From positions 62,001 to 126,000 of the forward strand of contig JAHJNL010000007.1 in assembly GCA_018820855.1 (NCBI GenBank): 64,000 nucleotides of DNA, read 5' to 3'. Under the pieces are notes generated by a model. The model saw only the letters and a list, made by a program, of their open reading frames with translations, had not been told where the DNA came from and made no database searches. The stretch comes from Pseudomonadota bacterium (lineage in GTDB: Bacteria; Desulfobacterota; Desulfobulbia; Desulfobulbales; Desulfocapsaceae). Made by a program: the position numbers and the translations under genes. Of the stretch, positions 8,622 to 15,931 are shown one piece after another; within the stretch, counting starts at the first letter, position 1; each line of letters starts with the position of its first letter.

Positions 8622-10418
8622 ATGGATGATCAAGCTACTCTGGAAAAAGATACTCCTATCCTGATAGTAGATGATGAAGCAAGTATTCGACTAACGTTCG
8701 AGATGTTTTTGGCACGTGCAGGATTTGGACCTATATCAACCGCGTCAACGTTAGATGAAGCACTCATCGCAATCAAAGAAAATGAATTTGATCTTATAAT
8801 TAGCGACATTGTCCTGGAAGGGGAGAGAGGAACCGAGCTTCTGCGTAAAATCAGAGAAACAGGTGTCGAGTGTCCTGTAGTTATGGTGACCGGATTTCCT
8901 AATCTGGATACTGCAGCAGAGGCAGTTCGATATGGTGCTTTTGATTATATCTCCAAACCTGTAAACAAGGAAACCTTGCTTAAATTTGTCCGACAGGCAT
9001 TAAAGCATTGGGAACTGGAAAATGAAAAAAAGCAATTATTACTCGAAAATGAAAAATTTAAGCGCTATCTCGAGGCAATTTTCAGTTCGGTGCGAGATGC
9101 GATTATTACTATAGACAATGAAATGAAAATTGTTCAGCTCAATGATACGGCTAAACAATGGCTTCAATATTCCGAAGAAGACAAGCTGGTCAGTCTTGAA
9201 TCTTATAAAAGTGAAATGGGTAAAGCCTGCCTGCAGGACGCTCAGCAAGTATTATCCAGCAGACAGGAAGTAAGGGAACATCAGGTTGAATGTAAAAAAC
9301 GTGATGGGAATATAAGGATTATAAGTCTGAATGCTGCACCGCTTGAAGATGGATTCGATGAATTTAATGGTGTCGTCATTGTAGCAAGAGATATCACTTT
9401 ACCGGAACCTGTAAGTGGGAGTAACTCCAGAAACAAATTTCATGGCTATGTCGGTTGCAGCCAGGTAATGCAAAATGTTTATAATTTAATAGAAAATGTA
9501 GGAAAGGTTGATACGGCTGTCCTTGTAACTGGTGAGTCTGGAACCGGAAAGGAACTCGCTGCTGAAGCATTGCATGCAGAAAGCCAGAGGCGTGACATGC
9601 CTCTGGTTAAAGTAGATTGTGCTGCTATGTCTGAAGAATTATTAGAGAGTGAGCTTTTTGGGCATAGAAAAGGAGCTTTTACAGGTGCTGATAGAGACCG
9701 TCCCGGCAGACTTCTTCAAGCTGACAAAGGGACGCTTTTTCTTGATGAGATAGGAGATATTTCGCCTCGTATGCAACTTCTTTTACTAAGGTTTCTTCAG
9801 GAAAAAACCTTTACTCCGGTAGGGCAGGATAACCCGATAGCGGTAGATGTCAGAATTATTGCTGCAACCAATGTAAATTTTACAGAAAAAGTAAAGGATG
9901 GAAGCTTTCGGGAAGATTTGTACTACCGGTTAAAGGTTGTTGAGATAAAATTGCCCCCTTTGCGTGATAGAAAGGGAGGCATTCCCATTCTCGTTCATCA
10001 CTTCCTTTCTATGTTTCGCGAAAAACTCAAACGCAATATTCATGGCATCTCAGATCAGGCTATGGAAGCACTTGCACGTTATACATGGCCAGGAAATGTC
10101 CGTGAGTTGCGGCATATAATTGAGAGAGCTTGTGTTTTGTGTGATGGGCCGACTATTTCATTGGAACATTTTCCAGAAGAAATTCAAAAACCGGTAATAT
10201 ACATTTCAGCACAGTCAGGAATCCTTGATCATCGTACAAATATTGCAACGTTACCGCCCTATGTCAGTGAAGAAGATGAAATTATAGAGGCCCTGAAACA
10301 TGCCCGTGGCAATAAATCTAAAGCTGCACGTATACTCAACATTGACCGCTCCACTCTCTACCGTAAGATGCAGAGAATAGGTCTCGCAAGTGATATTGCC
10401 AAAACGAATAACAGGTGA
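8622..10418 (+). CDS. Sigma-54-dependent response regulator with REC, PAS, AAA+ and Fis-type HTH
   Basis: A 598-residue activator. The receiver domain has its phospho-Asp at about 62 (ISDIVLEG). A PAS domain follows (about 150-260), then an AAA+ domain with Walker A GESGTGKE, an intact GAFTGA loop (about 350-355), Walker B LFLDEIGD and arginine-finger segments, and a Fis-type HTH ending in NIDRSTLYRKMQRIG. Intact GAFTGA means it should drive sigma-54 RNA polymerase. A GTG at 8613 is an alternative start. It is translationally coupled to the kinase. Immediately downstream is a 20-bp inverted repeat followed by a small-protein operon, and a similar site with a sigma-54 promoter precedes the second such operon, so these are likely targets. 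Confidence 0.94.
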   Translation: MDDQATLEKDTPILIVDDEASIRLTFEMFLARAGFGPISTASTLDEALIAIKENEFDLIISDIVLEGERGTELLRKIRETGVECPVVMVTGFPNLDTAAEAVRYGAFDYISKPVNKETLLKFVRQALKHWELENEKKQLLLENEKFKRYLEAIFSSVRDAIITIDNEMKIVQLNDTAKQWLQYSEEDKLVSLESYKSEMGKACLQDAQQVLSSRQEVREHQVECKKRDGNIRIISLNAAPLEDGFDEFNGVVIVARDITLPEPVSGSNSRNKFHGYVGCSQVMQNVYNLIENVGKVDTAVLVTGESGTGKELAAEALHAESQRRDMPLVKVDCAAMSEELLESELFGHRKGAFTGADRDRPGRLLQADKGTLFLDEIGDISPRMQLLLLRFLQEKTFTPVGQDNPIAVDVRIIAATNVNFTEKVKDGSFREDLYYRLKVVEIKLPPLRDRKGGIPILVHHFLSMFREKLKRNIHGISDQAMEALARYTWPGNVRELRHIIERACVLCDGPTISLEHFPEEIQKPVIYISAQSGILDHRTNIATLPPYVSEEDEIIEALKHARGNKSKAARILNIDRSTLYRKMQRIGLASDIAKTNNR

Positions 10419-10426
10419 CACTTTTT

Positions 10427-10486
10427 GTGTTGCCATTATGTTGCAATACTGTCGTTTGCAACATAATGGCAACACACGTGCAACAC
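10427..10486. promoter_or_regulatory. 20-bp perfect inverted repeat plus extra half-site (putative UAS)
   Basis: GTGTTGCCATTATGTTGCAA (10427-10446) is mirrored exactly at 10456-10475 across a 9-base spacer, with a further GTGCAACAC at 10478-10486. The repeat starts eight bases after the regulator stop and about 155 bases before the candidate promoter. It could work as an activator site, or as an RNA stem ending the kinase-regulator transcript; there is no U-run. Confidence 0.55.
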
Positions 10487-10630
10487 TCCAGGTTTCCTTC
10501 AGTTTCCCTTCTGGGTAAAAGATTTACTTGTGATAACTTCTTATCTTTATTTTAATTCAGCATGTTAGCGTCTTTCTCAATACTGAATCTGAAAATATTT
10601 AGTTTTTTGGAATGGTTTGTGCATTACTAG

Positions 10631-10646
10631 TGGCACAATGTGGCTT
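10631..10646 (+). promoter_or_regulatory. Candidate sigma-54 promoter with spacing one base short
   Basis: TGGCACAATGTGGCTT has a perfect -24 element (TGGCAC), but the GC of the -12 element is 11, not 12, bases after the GG. The position, about 45 bases before a gene and about 155 bases after an inverted repeat, is right for sigma-54. The short spacing leaves it uncertain. Confidence 0.4.
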
Positions 10647-10690
10647 AGAAGTTAATAGAGCTTAATGCCAACTATCATGAAGGGAGAAAG

Positions 10691-10897
10691 ATGAAAAATA
10701 CAACAGTACTTGCCAGAGATAAAAGCGTCGTTAGAGAGAACGTCACTGTTGAACTCAATAGAGTAGGTATGTGTGTGGTTGGAATTACTTCGATACTCAT
10801 TGGCAGTTGGGCAGTAACTTGCCTCGTTTCCGGTATGGTCCTTAGTGGTGGACCTGTCAGCCTTGTTTCAAATTTTATTTTATCATTCGTCGGGTGA
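10691..10897 (+). CDS. Small single-helix membrane protein, type A (copy 1)
   Basis: A 68-residue protein with a polar, charged N-terminus (1-28), one hydrophobic helix (about 30-54) containing W..TCL, a GGPV turn, and a short amphipathic C-terminus ending FVG. The ribosome-binding site AGGGAG is well placed. It is the first of five paralogues in two adjacent operons, sharing E[IL]x[KR]-helix-WxxxC[LM]-GGP-ending G. This copy has lost the usual AIxG ending. I do not recognise a named family. The conserved Trp and Cys near the end of the helix and the shared GP turn suggest packing against a larger membrane complex (inference). Confidence 0.8.
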   Translation: MKNTTVLARDKSVVRENVTVELNRVGMCVVGITSILIGSWAVTCLVSGMVLSGGPVSLVSNFILSFVG

Positions 10898-10931
10898 ACT
10901 GAAAAGACTCGTATCAGCTAAGGAGCTCAGG

Positions 10932-11147
10932 ATGAATAATACTACACACACTTTGGTAAAAGCTGACAGTCATTCAAAAGAGAGAAGCACTGTCGGTGCT
11001 GAAATTTCAAAAATAGGTGTTTCTGCCATTGCTATCTCGGCTGGTATAATTGCCTGTTGGGCAACAGCCTGCCTTTTTGCAGGTTCCTTGAGTAATGGAG
11101 GGCCGTTTGGGCTCATAATTAATTTAGTAAATGCAATTGTAGGGTAA
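10932..11147 (+). CDS. Small single-helix membrane protein, type A (copy 2)
   Basis: A 71-residue protein built like copy 1: charged N-terminus, AEISKIG, one hydrophobic helix with CWATACLFAG, NGGP, then an amphipathic end NLVNAIVG. I took the ATG at 10932, preceded by AAGGAGCTCAGG, instead of the in-frame upstream ATG at 10845, which overlaps copy 1. It lies 34 bases after copy 1 in the same transcript. Function unknown. It is closest to the copy at 12025. Confidence 0.82.
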   Translation: MNNTTHTLVKADSHSKERSTVGAEISKIGVSAIAISAGIIACWATACLFAGSLSNGGPFGLIINLVNAIVG

Positions 11148-11190
11148 TCTGGTATATTGTCGTATAAATTATAAGGGAACTAACCTGGAC

Positions 11191-11216
11191 AATTTAGTGA
11201 ATGCAATTATCGGATA
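11191..11216 (+). pseudogene. Remnant of a further small-protein copy (C-terminal end only)
   Basis: The 30 bases at 11191-11220 match 11121-11150, the end of copy 2, at roughly four positions in five. They encode NLVNAIIG followed by a stop, without a start or helix. This is a fragment of a tandem duplication and shows the array has gained and lost members. Confidence 0.6.
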
Positions 11217-11263
11217 ATTATTTACTGAAACTGATCTCGTGATAATGTAAGAGGTATCTCCCC

Positions 11264-11488
11264 ATGGAAGAAAAAGCAATCACCAAAGAAAGGATTAAGG
11301 CTACTCCTGCTGTTCATGAAATAGAGCACACTGATAGCGAACTTTATAAAGTTGGAATATATACTACAGCTGCCTTTGCAGTGGGAGCGGGTGTTTGGGG
11401 GATAATTTGTCTTTCAAGTTCTGTTTTTGCAGGTGGCGGGCCTGTTGAAATGCTGAAAAACCTGTATCAGGCCATTGTTGGCTTGTAA
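11264..11488 (+). CDS. Small single-helix membrane protein, type B (copy 3)
   Basis: A 74-residue protein of the second subtype. The N-terminus has HEIEHTDSELYKVG, then a hydrophobic helix with GAGVWGIICLSS, GGGPVEMLKNL, and the ending AIVGL. The W-x-x-x-C and GP positions line up with type A, so the two subtypes are homologous. AGAGG lies upstream of the ATG. It is the last gene of the first small-protein operon, followed by a strong terminator. The closest relative is the gene at 12274. Confidence 0.82.
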   Translation: MEEKAITKERIKATPAVHEIEHTDSELYKVGIYTTAAFAVGAGVWGIICLSSSVFAGGGPVEMLKNLYQAIVGL

Positions 11489-11506
11489 AAAACTCTCATA
11501 TCTAAA

Positions 11507-11559
11507 AAAACACAAAAAGGGGTCATTGAGCAAAGCTCAATGACCCCTTTTTGTGTTTT
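11507..11559 (+). terminator. Rho-independent terminator of small-protein operon 1
   Basis: A perfect 25-bp stem (11507-11531 with 11535-11559) and a 3-base AAA loop, flanked by A- and T-runs. It lies 18 bases after the last gene. Confidence 0.9.
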
Positions 11560-11747
11560 GACTCAATTGGGTCCGCTGATTATTCCTTAGATTTCAATCA
11601 CTGGTAGCCAATTCTTTTGAAGCCAGGGCCTCTGGTGATGTCCGCCAAAAGCGCTTTTCCTTTAGAGCTGCAGTTTCCTATATATTCCCTTGCAAATACA
11701 TATTGTTTCTCTTCGTACGGCCATGTGTCGCACAGTTGTCGCGCACA

Positions 11748-11784
11748 GTGTTGCACGGCTGTTGCAGCGCCACATTTGTGCAAC
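11748..11784. promoter_or_regulatory. GTTGCAC / GTGCAAC dyad (putative UAS of operon 2)
   Basis: GTGTTGCAC begins at 11748 and its mirror GTGCAAC ends at 11784, with further GTTGC and CCACA...TGTG elements between. The cluster lies about 120-155 bases upstream of the sigma-54 promoter at 11905, a normal enhancer distance. The half-site is the same as at 4133 and 10427. Confidence 0.55.
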
Positions 11785-11904
11785 GTTCTCCTTCTTTCAT
11801 TATCGGCTTGTCGATTTACCGTGCTGAATACAATTTGTTATATTTATAATTAAAACGGTATGATGTCAGCTTAACCAAGGGTGCTGAGAATTAATTACTA
11901 AAAC

Positions 11905-11920
11905 TGGCATCATAACTGCA
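11905..11920 (+). promoter_or_regulatory. Sigma-54 promoter of small-protein operon 2
   Basis: TGGCATCATAACTGCA has GG (11906-11907) and GC (11918-11919) exactly 12 bases apart and matches the -24/-12 consensus TGGCAC-N5-TTGCA at most positions. It lies about 105 bases before the first gene. Confidence 0.65.
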
Positions 11921-11948
11921 GTAGTTATCGTATCTTAAATAAGGAGAT

Positions 11949-11995
11949 CTGATCTCATGGTGAGATCAGGCACAACGAGCAAAAAAAACCTATAA
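11949..11995 (+). promoter_or_regulatory. Leader stem-loop with possible 12-residue leader peptide
   Basis: CTGATCTCA (11949-11957) pairs with TGAGATCAG (11961-11969). A good ribosome-binding site AAGGAG (11941-11946) precedes an ATG at 11957 that opens a frame MVRSGTTSKKNL ending with TAA at 11993-11995. The start codon sits in the stem, so translation of the leader and folding would compete. Attenuator-like control of operon 2 is possible but unproved. Confidence 0.35.
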
Positions 11996-12024
11996 GCAGA
12001 GTTCGTAATTTAGCAGGAATCGCC

Positions 12025-12231
12025 ATGAAAGAAACTCAAATCTCAAATAGAACAAGCACAAAAACAGAAAGCATTGCCAATGCAGAAATATCAAGAGTAG
12101 CAGTAACTGCCATAAGTATTTCTGCTGGTGTCATAGGGATCTGGGCAGTTGCCTGTATGATTGCAGGCATTTCTAATAGTAGCGGACCCGTTGATCTGTT
12201 ATCCAGTTTATTTAAAGCAATTATTGGTTAA
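12025..12231 (+). CDS. Small single-helix membrane protein, type A (copy 4)
   Basis: 68 residues: a Ser/Thr-rich polar N-terminus, AEISRVAV, one hydrophobic helix with IGIWAVACMIAG, SSGPVDLL, and the ending KAIIG. Strongly similar to copy 2. GCAGGAA is the ribosome-binding site. It is the first gene of the second small-protein operon, behind the sigma-54 promoter at 11905 and just before a type B gene. Function unknown. Confidence 0.82.
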   Translation: MKETQISNRTSTKTESIANAEISRVAVTAISISAGVIGIWAVACMIAGISNSSGPVDLLSSLFKAIIG

Positions 12232-12273
12232 TTTTAATTTTTTATCCACTCATTAAAACAAAGGATTATTCCC

Positions 12274-12495
12274 ATGAGCAAATCAGAACTTAGCAAACAA
12301 AATGTAAAAGCCACCGTTCACGAAGCTGTAAACACTGATAGTGAATTGTATAAAGTTGGGGCTGTATTGACAGCAGCCTTTGCAGGAGGAGTTGGGGTTT
12401 GGGGTATAATTTGTTTGTCCAGTGCCTTTCTGTCCACCGATGGTCCGGTAGCTCTTGCAAAAAGTCTGTTTGGAGCAATAACTGGCAGTATGTAA
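12274..12495 (+). CDS. Small single-helix membrane protein, type B (copy 5)
   Basis: 73 residues: polar N-terminus with HEAVNTDSELYKVG, then a helix with GVGVWGIICLSS, TDGPVALAKSLF, and the ending AITGSM. Nearly a twin of copy 3. AAAGGA lies upstream. The A-then-B gene order is kept in both operons, so the two types may pair with each other (inference). A terminator follows. Confidence 0.82.
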   Translation: MSKSELSKQNVKATVHEAVNTDSELYKVGAVLTAAFAGGVGVWGIICLSSAFLSTDGPVALAKSLFGAITGSM

Positions 12496-12555
12496 CACAT
12501 GAATTGTGACCATATGATACGGTCACAAATAATTTTTGTTCCGGAATCTTTTTTG

Positions 12556-12589
12556 AGCCAGAGAGATTATATCTCTCTGGCTTTTTTTT
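12556..12589 (+). terminator. Rho-independent terminator of small-protein operon 2
   Basis: The stem AGCCAGAGAGAT (12556-12567) pairs with ATCTCTCTGGCT (12571-12582), followed by a run of eight T. A weaker hairpin (GTGACC/GGTCAC) lies shortly before it. Confidence 0.9.
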
Positions 12590-12759
12590 GACTTATATAT
12601 GGGAATGCATGTATAACTGAGTAAACTGACTGAAAAAAGTACAATCTTGTAGAATAGTTTTTTTTTGCTTGAATGGACTTTCCAAGTAAAATATTGTTGG
12701 CTTATCATTTAACTTGTCGATATGTAATAATTAAATAAGATGTTTTAGGAAAAAAATTA

Positions 12760-14628
12760 ATGGCAATTCTCATTCGAAATCTCTTTATCTTTTTTCTTTT
12801 TACCGTGCTCCTTGGTGGTGGTTATGGCCTATGGAAGCTAGAGCATAAATTGCGCACTGTAACGTATAGCGAGTTTCGCTATTGTCTTACTAATCATGAC
12901 CTTGAGTCTACAACCTTCACCGGAAACAAGGTTATTGCTAAACACAAAGCCGGTGATAGTTATGAAACTACTGTTCCCAACCCTGAAAAACTTATTTCTG
13001 AACTTCAAGATAGAAACATTCAAATTATCTTTAAAAAGGATCGTTCCGAACAGATTTTTGAGGGAGTTGCTCTTGTTTATATAATCTTACTGCTTTTAAC
13101 GGTCATTATCTCGTTGAGTAAAAAGAGAAGACTTGAGGAGGAAGAAAACAAATTCGCCTCAGATAAACTTATATTGCCAACCAGTGGTCAAAAATTAGTA
13201 ACATTTAAAGATGTGGCAGGCATCCCTGAAGCACTGGAAGAATTGCAGGAAATTGTCAATTTCCTGATAGATCCGCATCAATACAGTAAAATTGGTGCAG
13301 TAAGTCCTAAGGGAATATTACTGCAAGGCCCGCCAGGTACCGGAAAAACCTTACTGGCGAGAGCAATAGCCGGTGAAGCGAAGGTTCCGTTCTACAATTT
13401 TAGCGGTTCTGATTTCGTGGAAATGTTTGTAGGGGTTGGTGCATCGAGAGTAAGGGATATTTTCAAAGAGGCAAAAACAAACGCACCCTGCATCATTTTC
13501 ATAGATGAAATCGATGCTGTGGGCGGCATTCGTGCTGGCGGAGTCACTGCCAGCGGTCAGGATGAAAGAAGTCAGACCTTAAATGCTCTGCTCGTCGAAA
13601 TGGATGGATTCAGTTCTTCTGATACGATTGTTGTCTTAGCCGCAACAAACAGGCCTGACATTCTGGACCCTGCGTTGAGACGTCCCGGTCGCTTTGATCG
13701 TCAGGTTAATATCTTGCCTCCTGACATCAAAGGAAGGAAAAAAATTCTGCAAGTCCACGGAAGCAAAGTTGCTCTTTCACCTGATATTGATCTGGATAAA
13801 ATTGCTCATATGGTTCCGGGCTTTACCGGCGCCGAGCTTGCTAATCTTGTGAATGAAGCTGCCCTGATGGCAGCCAGGAACGGTAAGGAAAGTGTGGAGT
13901 ATCAGGATTTTGAATTGGCCAGTGACCGTATACTCATGGGTGTTGAACGTAAGGGGATGATTATTTCTGAAAAGGATCGCAAGGTTCTTGCGTTACATGA
14001 GGCAGGGCATGCAATAGTTGCCAAAACACTACCGCATGCTGATCCCATTCATAAAATTACAATTATTCCGCGGGGACGCGCCTTGGGACAGACCCAGCAA
14101 CTCTCAGTGACTGATCGGAATAGTTACAGTTATGATTATCTTAAAAGCAGAATAACCATTCTCATGGGTGGTAGGGCTGCTGAGGAGATAGCCTTTCAAA
14201 AGAGAACGACAGGAGCGCAGGGCGACATAGCTCAGGCAACAGAAATTGCAACCAATATGGTTTGTAAGTGGGGCATGAGCGATATCATTGGTCCTCAGGC
14301 TATGGTAATTGATGACACCAGTTTTATTGGTAGACCTGCACAGCGTTTGGAAATGAGTGACCGAACCTCTGAGGCTGTTGATAAAGAAATTAAAAAGTTG
14401 CTTGAAATGTGTAACAATGAAGCCGTCACAATTCTCAAAGAAAAATATTACCTGCTAAAACAGCTTGCTGAGATACTTCTTGAGGTAGAGACGTTAGATG
14501 ATGAAGAATTCGAGATCATCATGGATTGCCGTTTTACCGAACAGATAGCTGCTGGTATAAAAGAAAGTAATCAATGTCGTGCTTGTCCGGCAGCTGAGAG
14601 TTGTATCCATTCAAAATTAAAGAATTAA
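12760..14628 (+). CDS. ftsH: FtsH-family membrane AAA+ zinc protease with Cys-rich tail
   Basis: 622 residues. Two membrane helices (about 5-25 and 103-122) flank a small periplasmic domain. The AAA+ domain has Walker A GPPGTGKT (about 190-197), Walker B IIFIDEID and the second-region-of-homology arginines in RRPGRFDRQ. The protease domain has the zinc site HEAGH (about 413). It should degrade membrane and some soluble proteins using ATP. The C-terminus is odd: instead of the usual acidic, Pro/Lys-rich tail it ends with three cysteines (606, 609, 615) in [10 protein letters not shown], a possible metal or redox site. Its place directly after the small membrane proteins suggests an accessory FtsH whose substrates may include them or the redox modules (inference). 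Confidence 0.93.
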   Translation: MAILIRNLFIFFLFTVLLGGGYGLWKLEHKLRTVTYSEFRYCLTNHDLESTTFTGNKVIAKHKAGDSYETTVPNPEKLISELQDRNIQIIFKKDRSEQIFEGVALVYIILLLLTVIISLSKKRRLEEEENKFASDKLILPTSGQKLVTFKDVAGIPEALEELQEIVNFLIDPHQYSKIGAVSPKGILLQGPPGTGKTLLARAIAGEAKVPFYNFSGSDFVEMFVGVGASRVRDIFKEAKTNAPCIIFIDEIDAVGGIRAGGVTASGQDERSQTLNALLVEMDGFSSSDTIVVLAATNRPDILDPALRRPGRFDRQVNILPPDIKGRKKILQVHGSKVALSPDIDLDKIAHMVPGFTGAELANLVNEAALMAARNGKESVEYQDFELASDRILMGVERKGMIISEKDRKVLALHEAGHAIVAKTLPHADPIHKITIIPRGRALGQTQQLSVTDRNSYSYDYLKSRITILMGGRAAEEIAFQKRTTGAQGDIAQATEIATNMVCKWGMSDIIGPQAMVIDDTSFIGRPAQRLEMSDRTSEAVDKEIKKLLEMCNNEAVTILKEKYYLLKQLAEILLEVETLDDEEFEIIMDCRFTEQIAAGIKESNQCRACPAAESCIHSKLKN

Positions 14629-14631
14629 ATC

Positions 14632-15537
14632 ATGCATTCATTAAAAAAAACCAGCTATCTGACATTTATGGGAGTTTCAATTCTGCTTCTTTTTGTCATT
14701 ATTCTAAGTTTTCGCCAGTATCAGCTTACCGAGAGATACAATTCAATTATCACTCAGAGCGAGAAGGTAATCTTTCAGTTCTCAACTATCCGAGAACAGA
14801 TCACGACTTCCCTGATTGAAAAAGACTGGGATAAAATTGTCAACGCAGCTGATCAGCTTAATAATCTTAATTCAACTTTGGCAAGATTACAGGAAAATAC
14901 CCTAATACCTGGAGAATATCGCCTTGATATGGCAAAACAGGTAGACCTTGCGGGACTGGTTATTTCATCGAAGGAAATTCTTTCCATCAATGATAAGGTC
15001 GCACATAGTCGCAGTTTACAACATAAAATGCGTAACTTGGCAGAATACCTTATGCAGTTCGACAGGATTATTGTCAGTCAGATGCGGGCAAAAGTTGTTC
15101 AGTTTCAAACAATCATGATTGGCGCCTTGGGTGCTGTTATTTGCTTGATCAGCTTTTCCCTGATCCTTCTTTACAAAAAAACCATGCTTCCTCTTCTTCG
15201 ACTTTCCGAGCAAGCAGGAGACCCTGAAGTTCTTGTTACTGGCTTCAGTTATGACGATAAAGCCTGTGCCGAAGTCGCCGATTTCACAAACTCAGTGAAT
15301 GAGCTGATTAAAAGGAAAAGAAAAAATAATGGGTGTGAGGATTCAATTCGACCTCATGATGAACAACTAGCACGCATTATCAATGAGAGTACAAATCTAT
15401 CAAACGGTATCATTAATTATGCTCAATTGTTGGCAGATTCATATCGAGAAGTAGAAGCAGGTAAAGAGGAAACAAAAATCCTTTATAACATTATCGATGC
15501 TGCGGAACGAATTGCTCAGCTCAACAAAGAGATTTGA
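14632..15537 (+). CDS. Membrane protein with inactive HisKA-like dimerisation domain and no ATPase
   Basis: 301 residues. A first helix (about 8-27), a helical periplasmic region (about 30-160), a second helix (about 163-183), and a C-terminal domain (about 245-301) aligning with the HisKA helices of the kinases at 1770 and 7418. It keeps NGIINYAQLLADS and ERIAQL, but the phospho-accepting His is replaced by Asn (about 251, IINES in place of VAHEI), and the protein stops where the HATPase domain would begin. It cannot be a working kinase. It might sense a periplasmic signal and mix with the paralogous kinases through the dimerisation helices (inference). It starts four bases after ftsH, so it is probably co-transcribed. 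Confidence 0.85.
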   Translation: MHSLKKTSYLTFMGVSILLLFVIILSFRQYQLTERYNSIITQSEKVIFQFSTIREQITTSLIEKDWDKIVNAADQLNNLNSTLARLQENTLIPGEYRLDMAKQVDLAGLVISSKEILSINDKVAHSRSLQHKMRNLAEYLMQFDRIIVSQMRAKVVQFQTIMIGALGAVICLISFSLILLYKKTMLPLLRLSEQAGDPEVLVTGFSYDDKACAEVADFTNSVNELIKRKRKNNGCEDSIRPHDEQLARIINESTNLSNGIINYAQLLADSYREVEAGKEETKILYNIIDAAERIAQLNKEI

Positions 15538-15931
15538 AAAAGCTCTTTGTGTGTAAATGTTTAGTGTTAGGTTATTCTTAAAAAACCATAAGCACATAAC
15601 TGTCTGAAGCACCGTGTTAATTTTATTGATTTTTTCTGAATCAGGAATAAACAGATTTTAGTTTTGTGTGCTTGTTAAGGGTTTTATTAAGTTTGGGTTT
15701 GAATTCAATTTTTCCTTGACAGTCTTTTCTGATATAGGTAAGTCCTCCCGTCAACTAAAATAAAATCAATAAAGTATTGGTTGTTACTATCAACTACTTA
15801 GCAATATTTTTCCGGAAACTAATTTTTTCTATTTGGGAGTCATGCAGAAATTATAGAAAATTCTATGGTTGCAGCTCTTGAGTTCTATTGGCATTCATTT
15901 CATTCTGACTAAAATCTTCTGGAGCAAAACA
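15538..15931 (+). other. Intergenic region before second cytochrome module
   Basis: About 390 AT-rich bases with no convincing gene. A TTGACA at 15716-15721 could be a -35 element, but the matching -10 (TAAGTC at 15739) is poor. The GTGTTGC dyads found before the other operons are absent here. Confidence 0.4.

Larger units (their letters stand above)
11560..12024 (+). other. Regulatory region of small-protein operon 2
   Basis: These 465 bases carry no convincing protein gene. They hold a cluster of GTTGC/GCAAC half-sites (11748-11784), a sigma-54 promoter (11905-11920), and a leader with a stem-loop and a 12-codon frame (11949-11995). Confidence 0.6.

Noticed and set aside
11598-11783. Minus-strand 61-codon frame between the two small-protein operons
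   Set aside because: Its only Met lies within the GTTGC repeat cluster, there is no ribosome-binding site and no recognisable domain; the region is better explained as regulatory.
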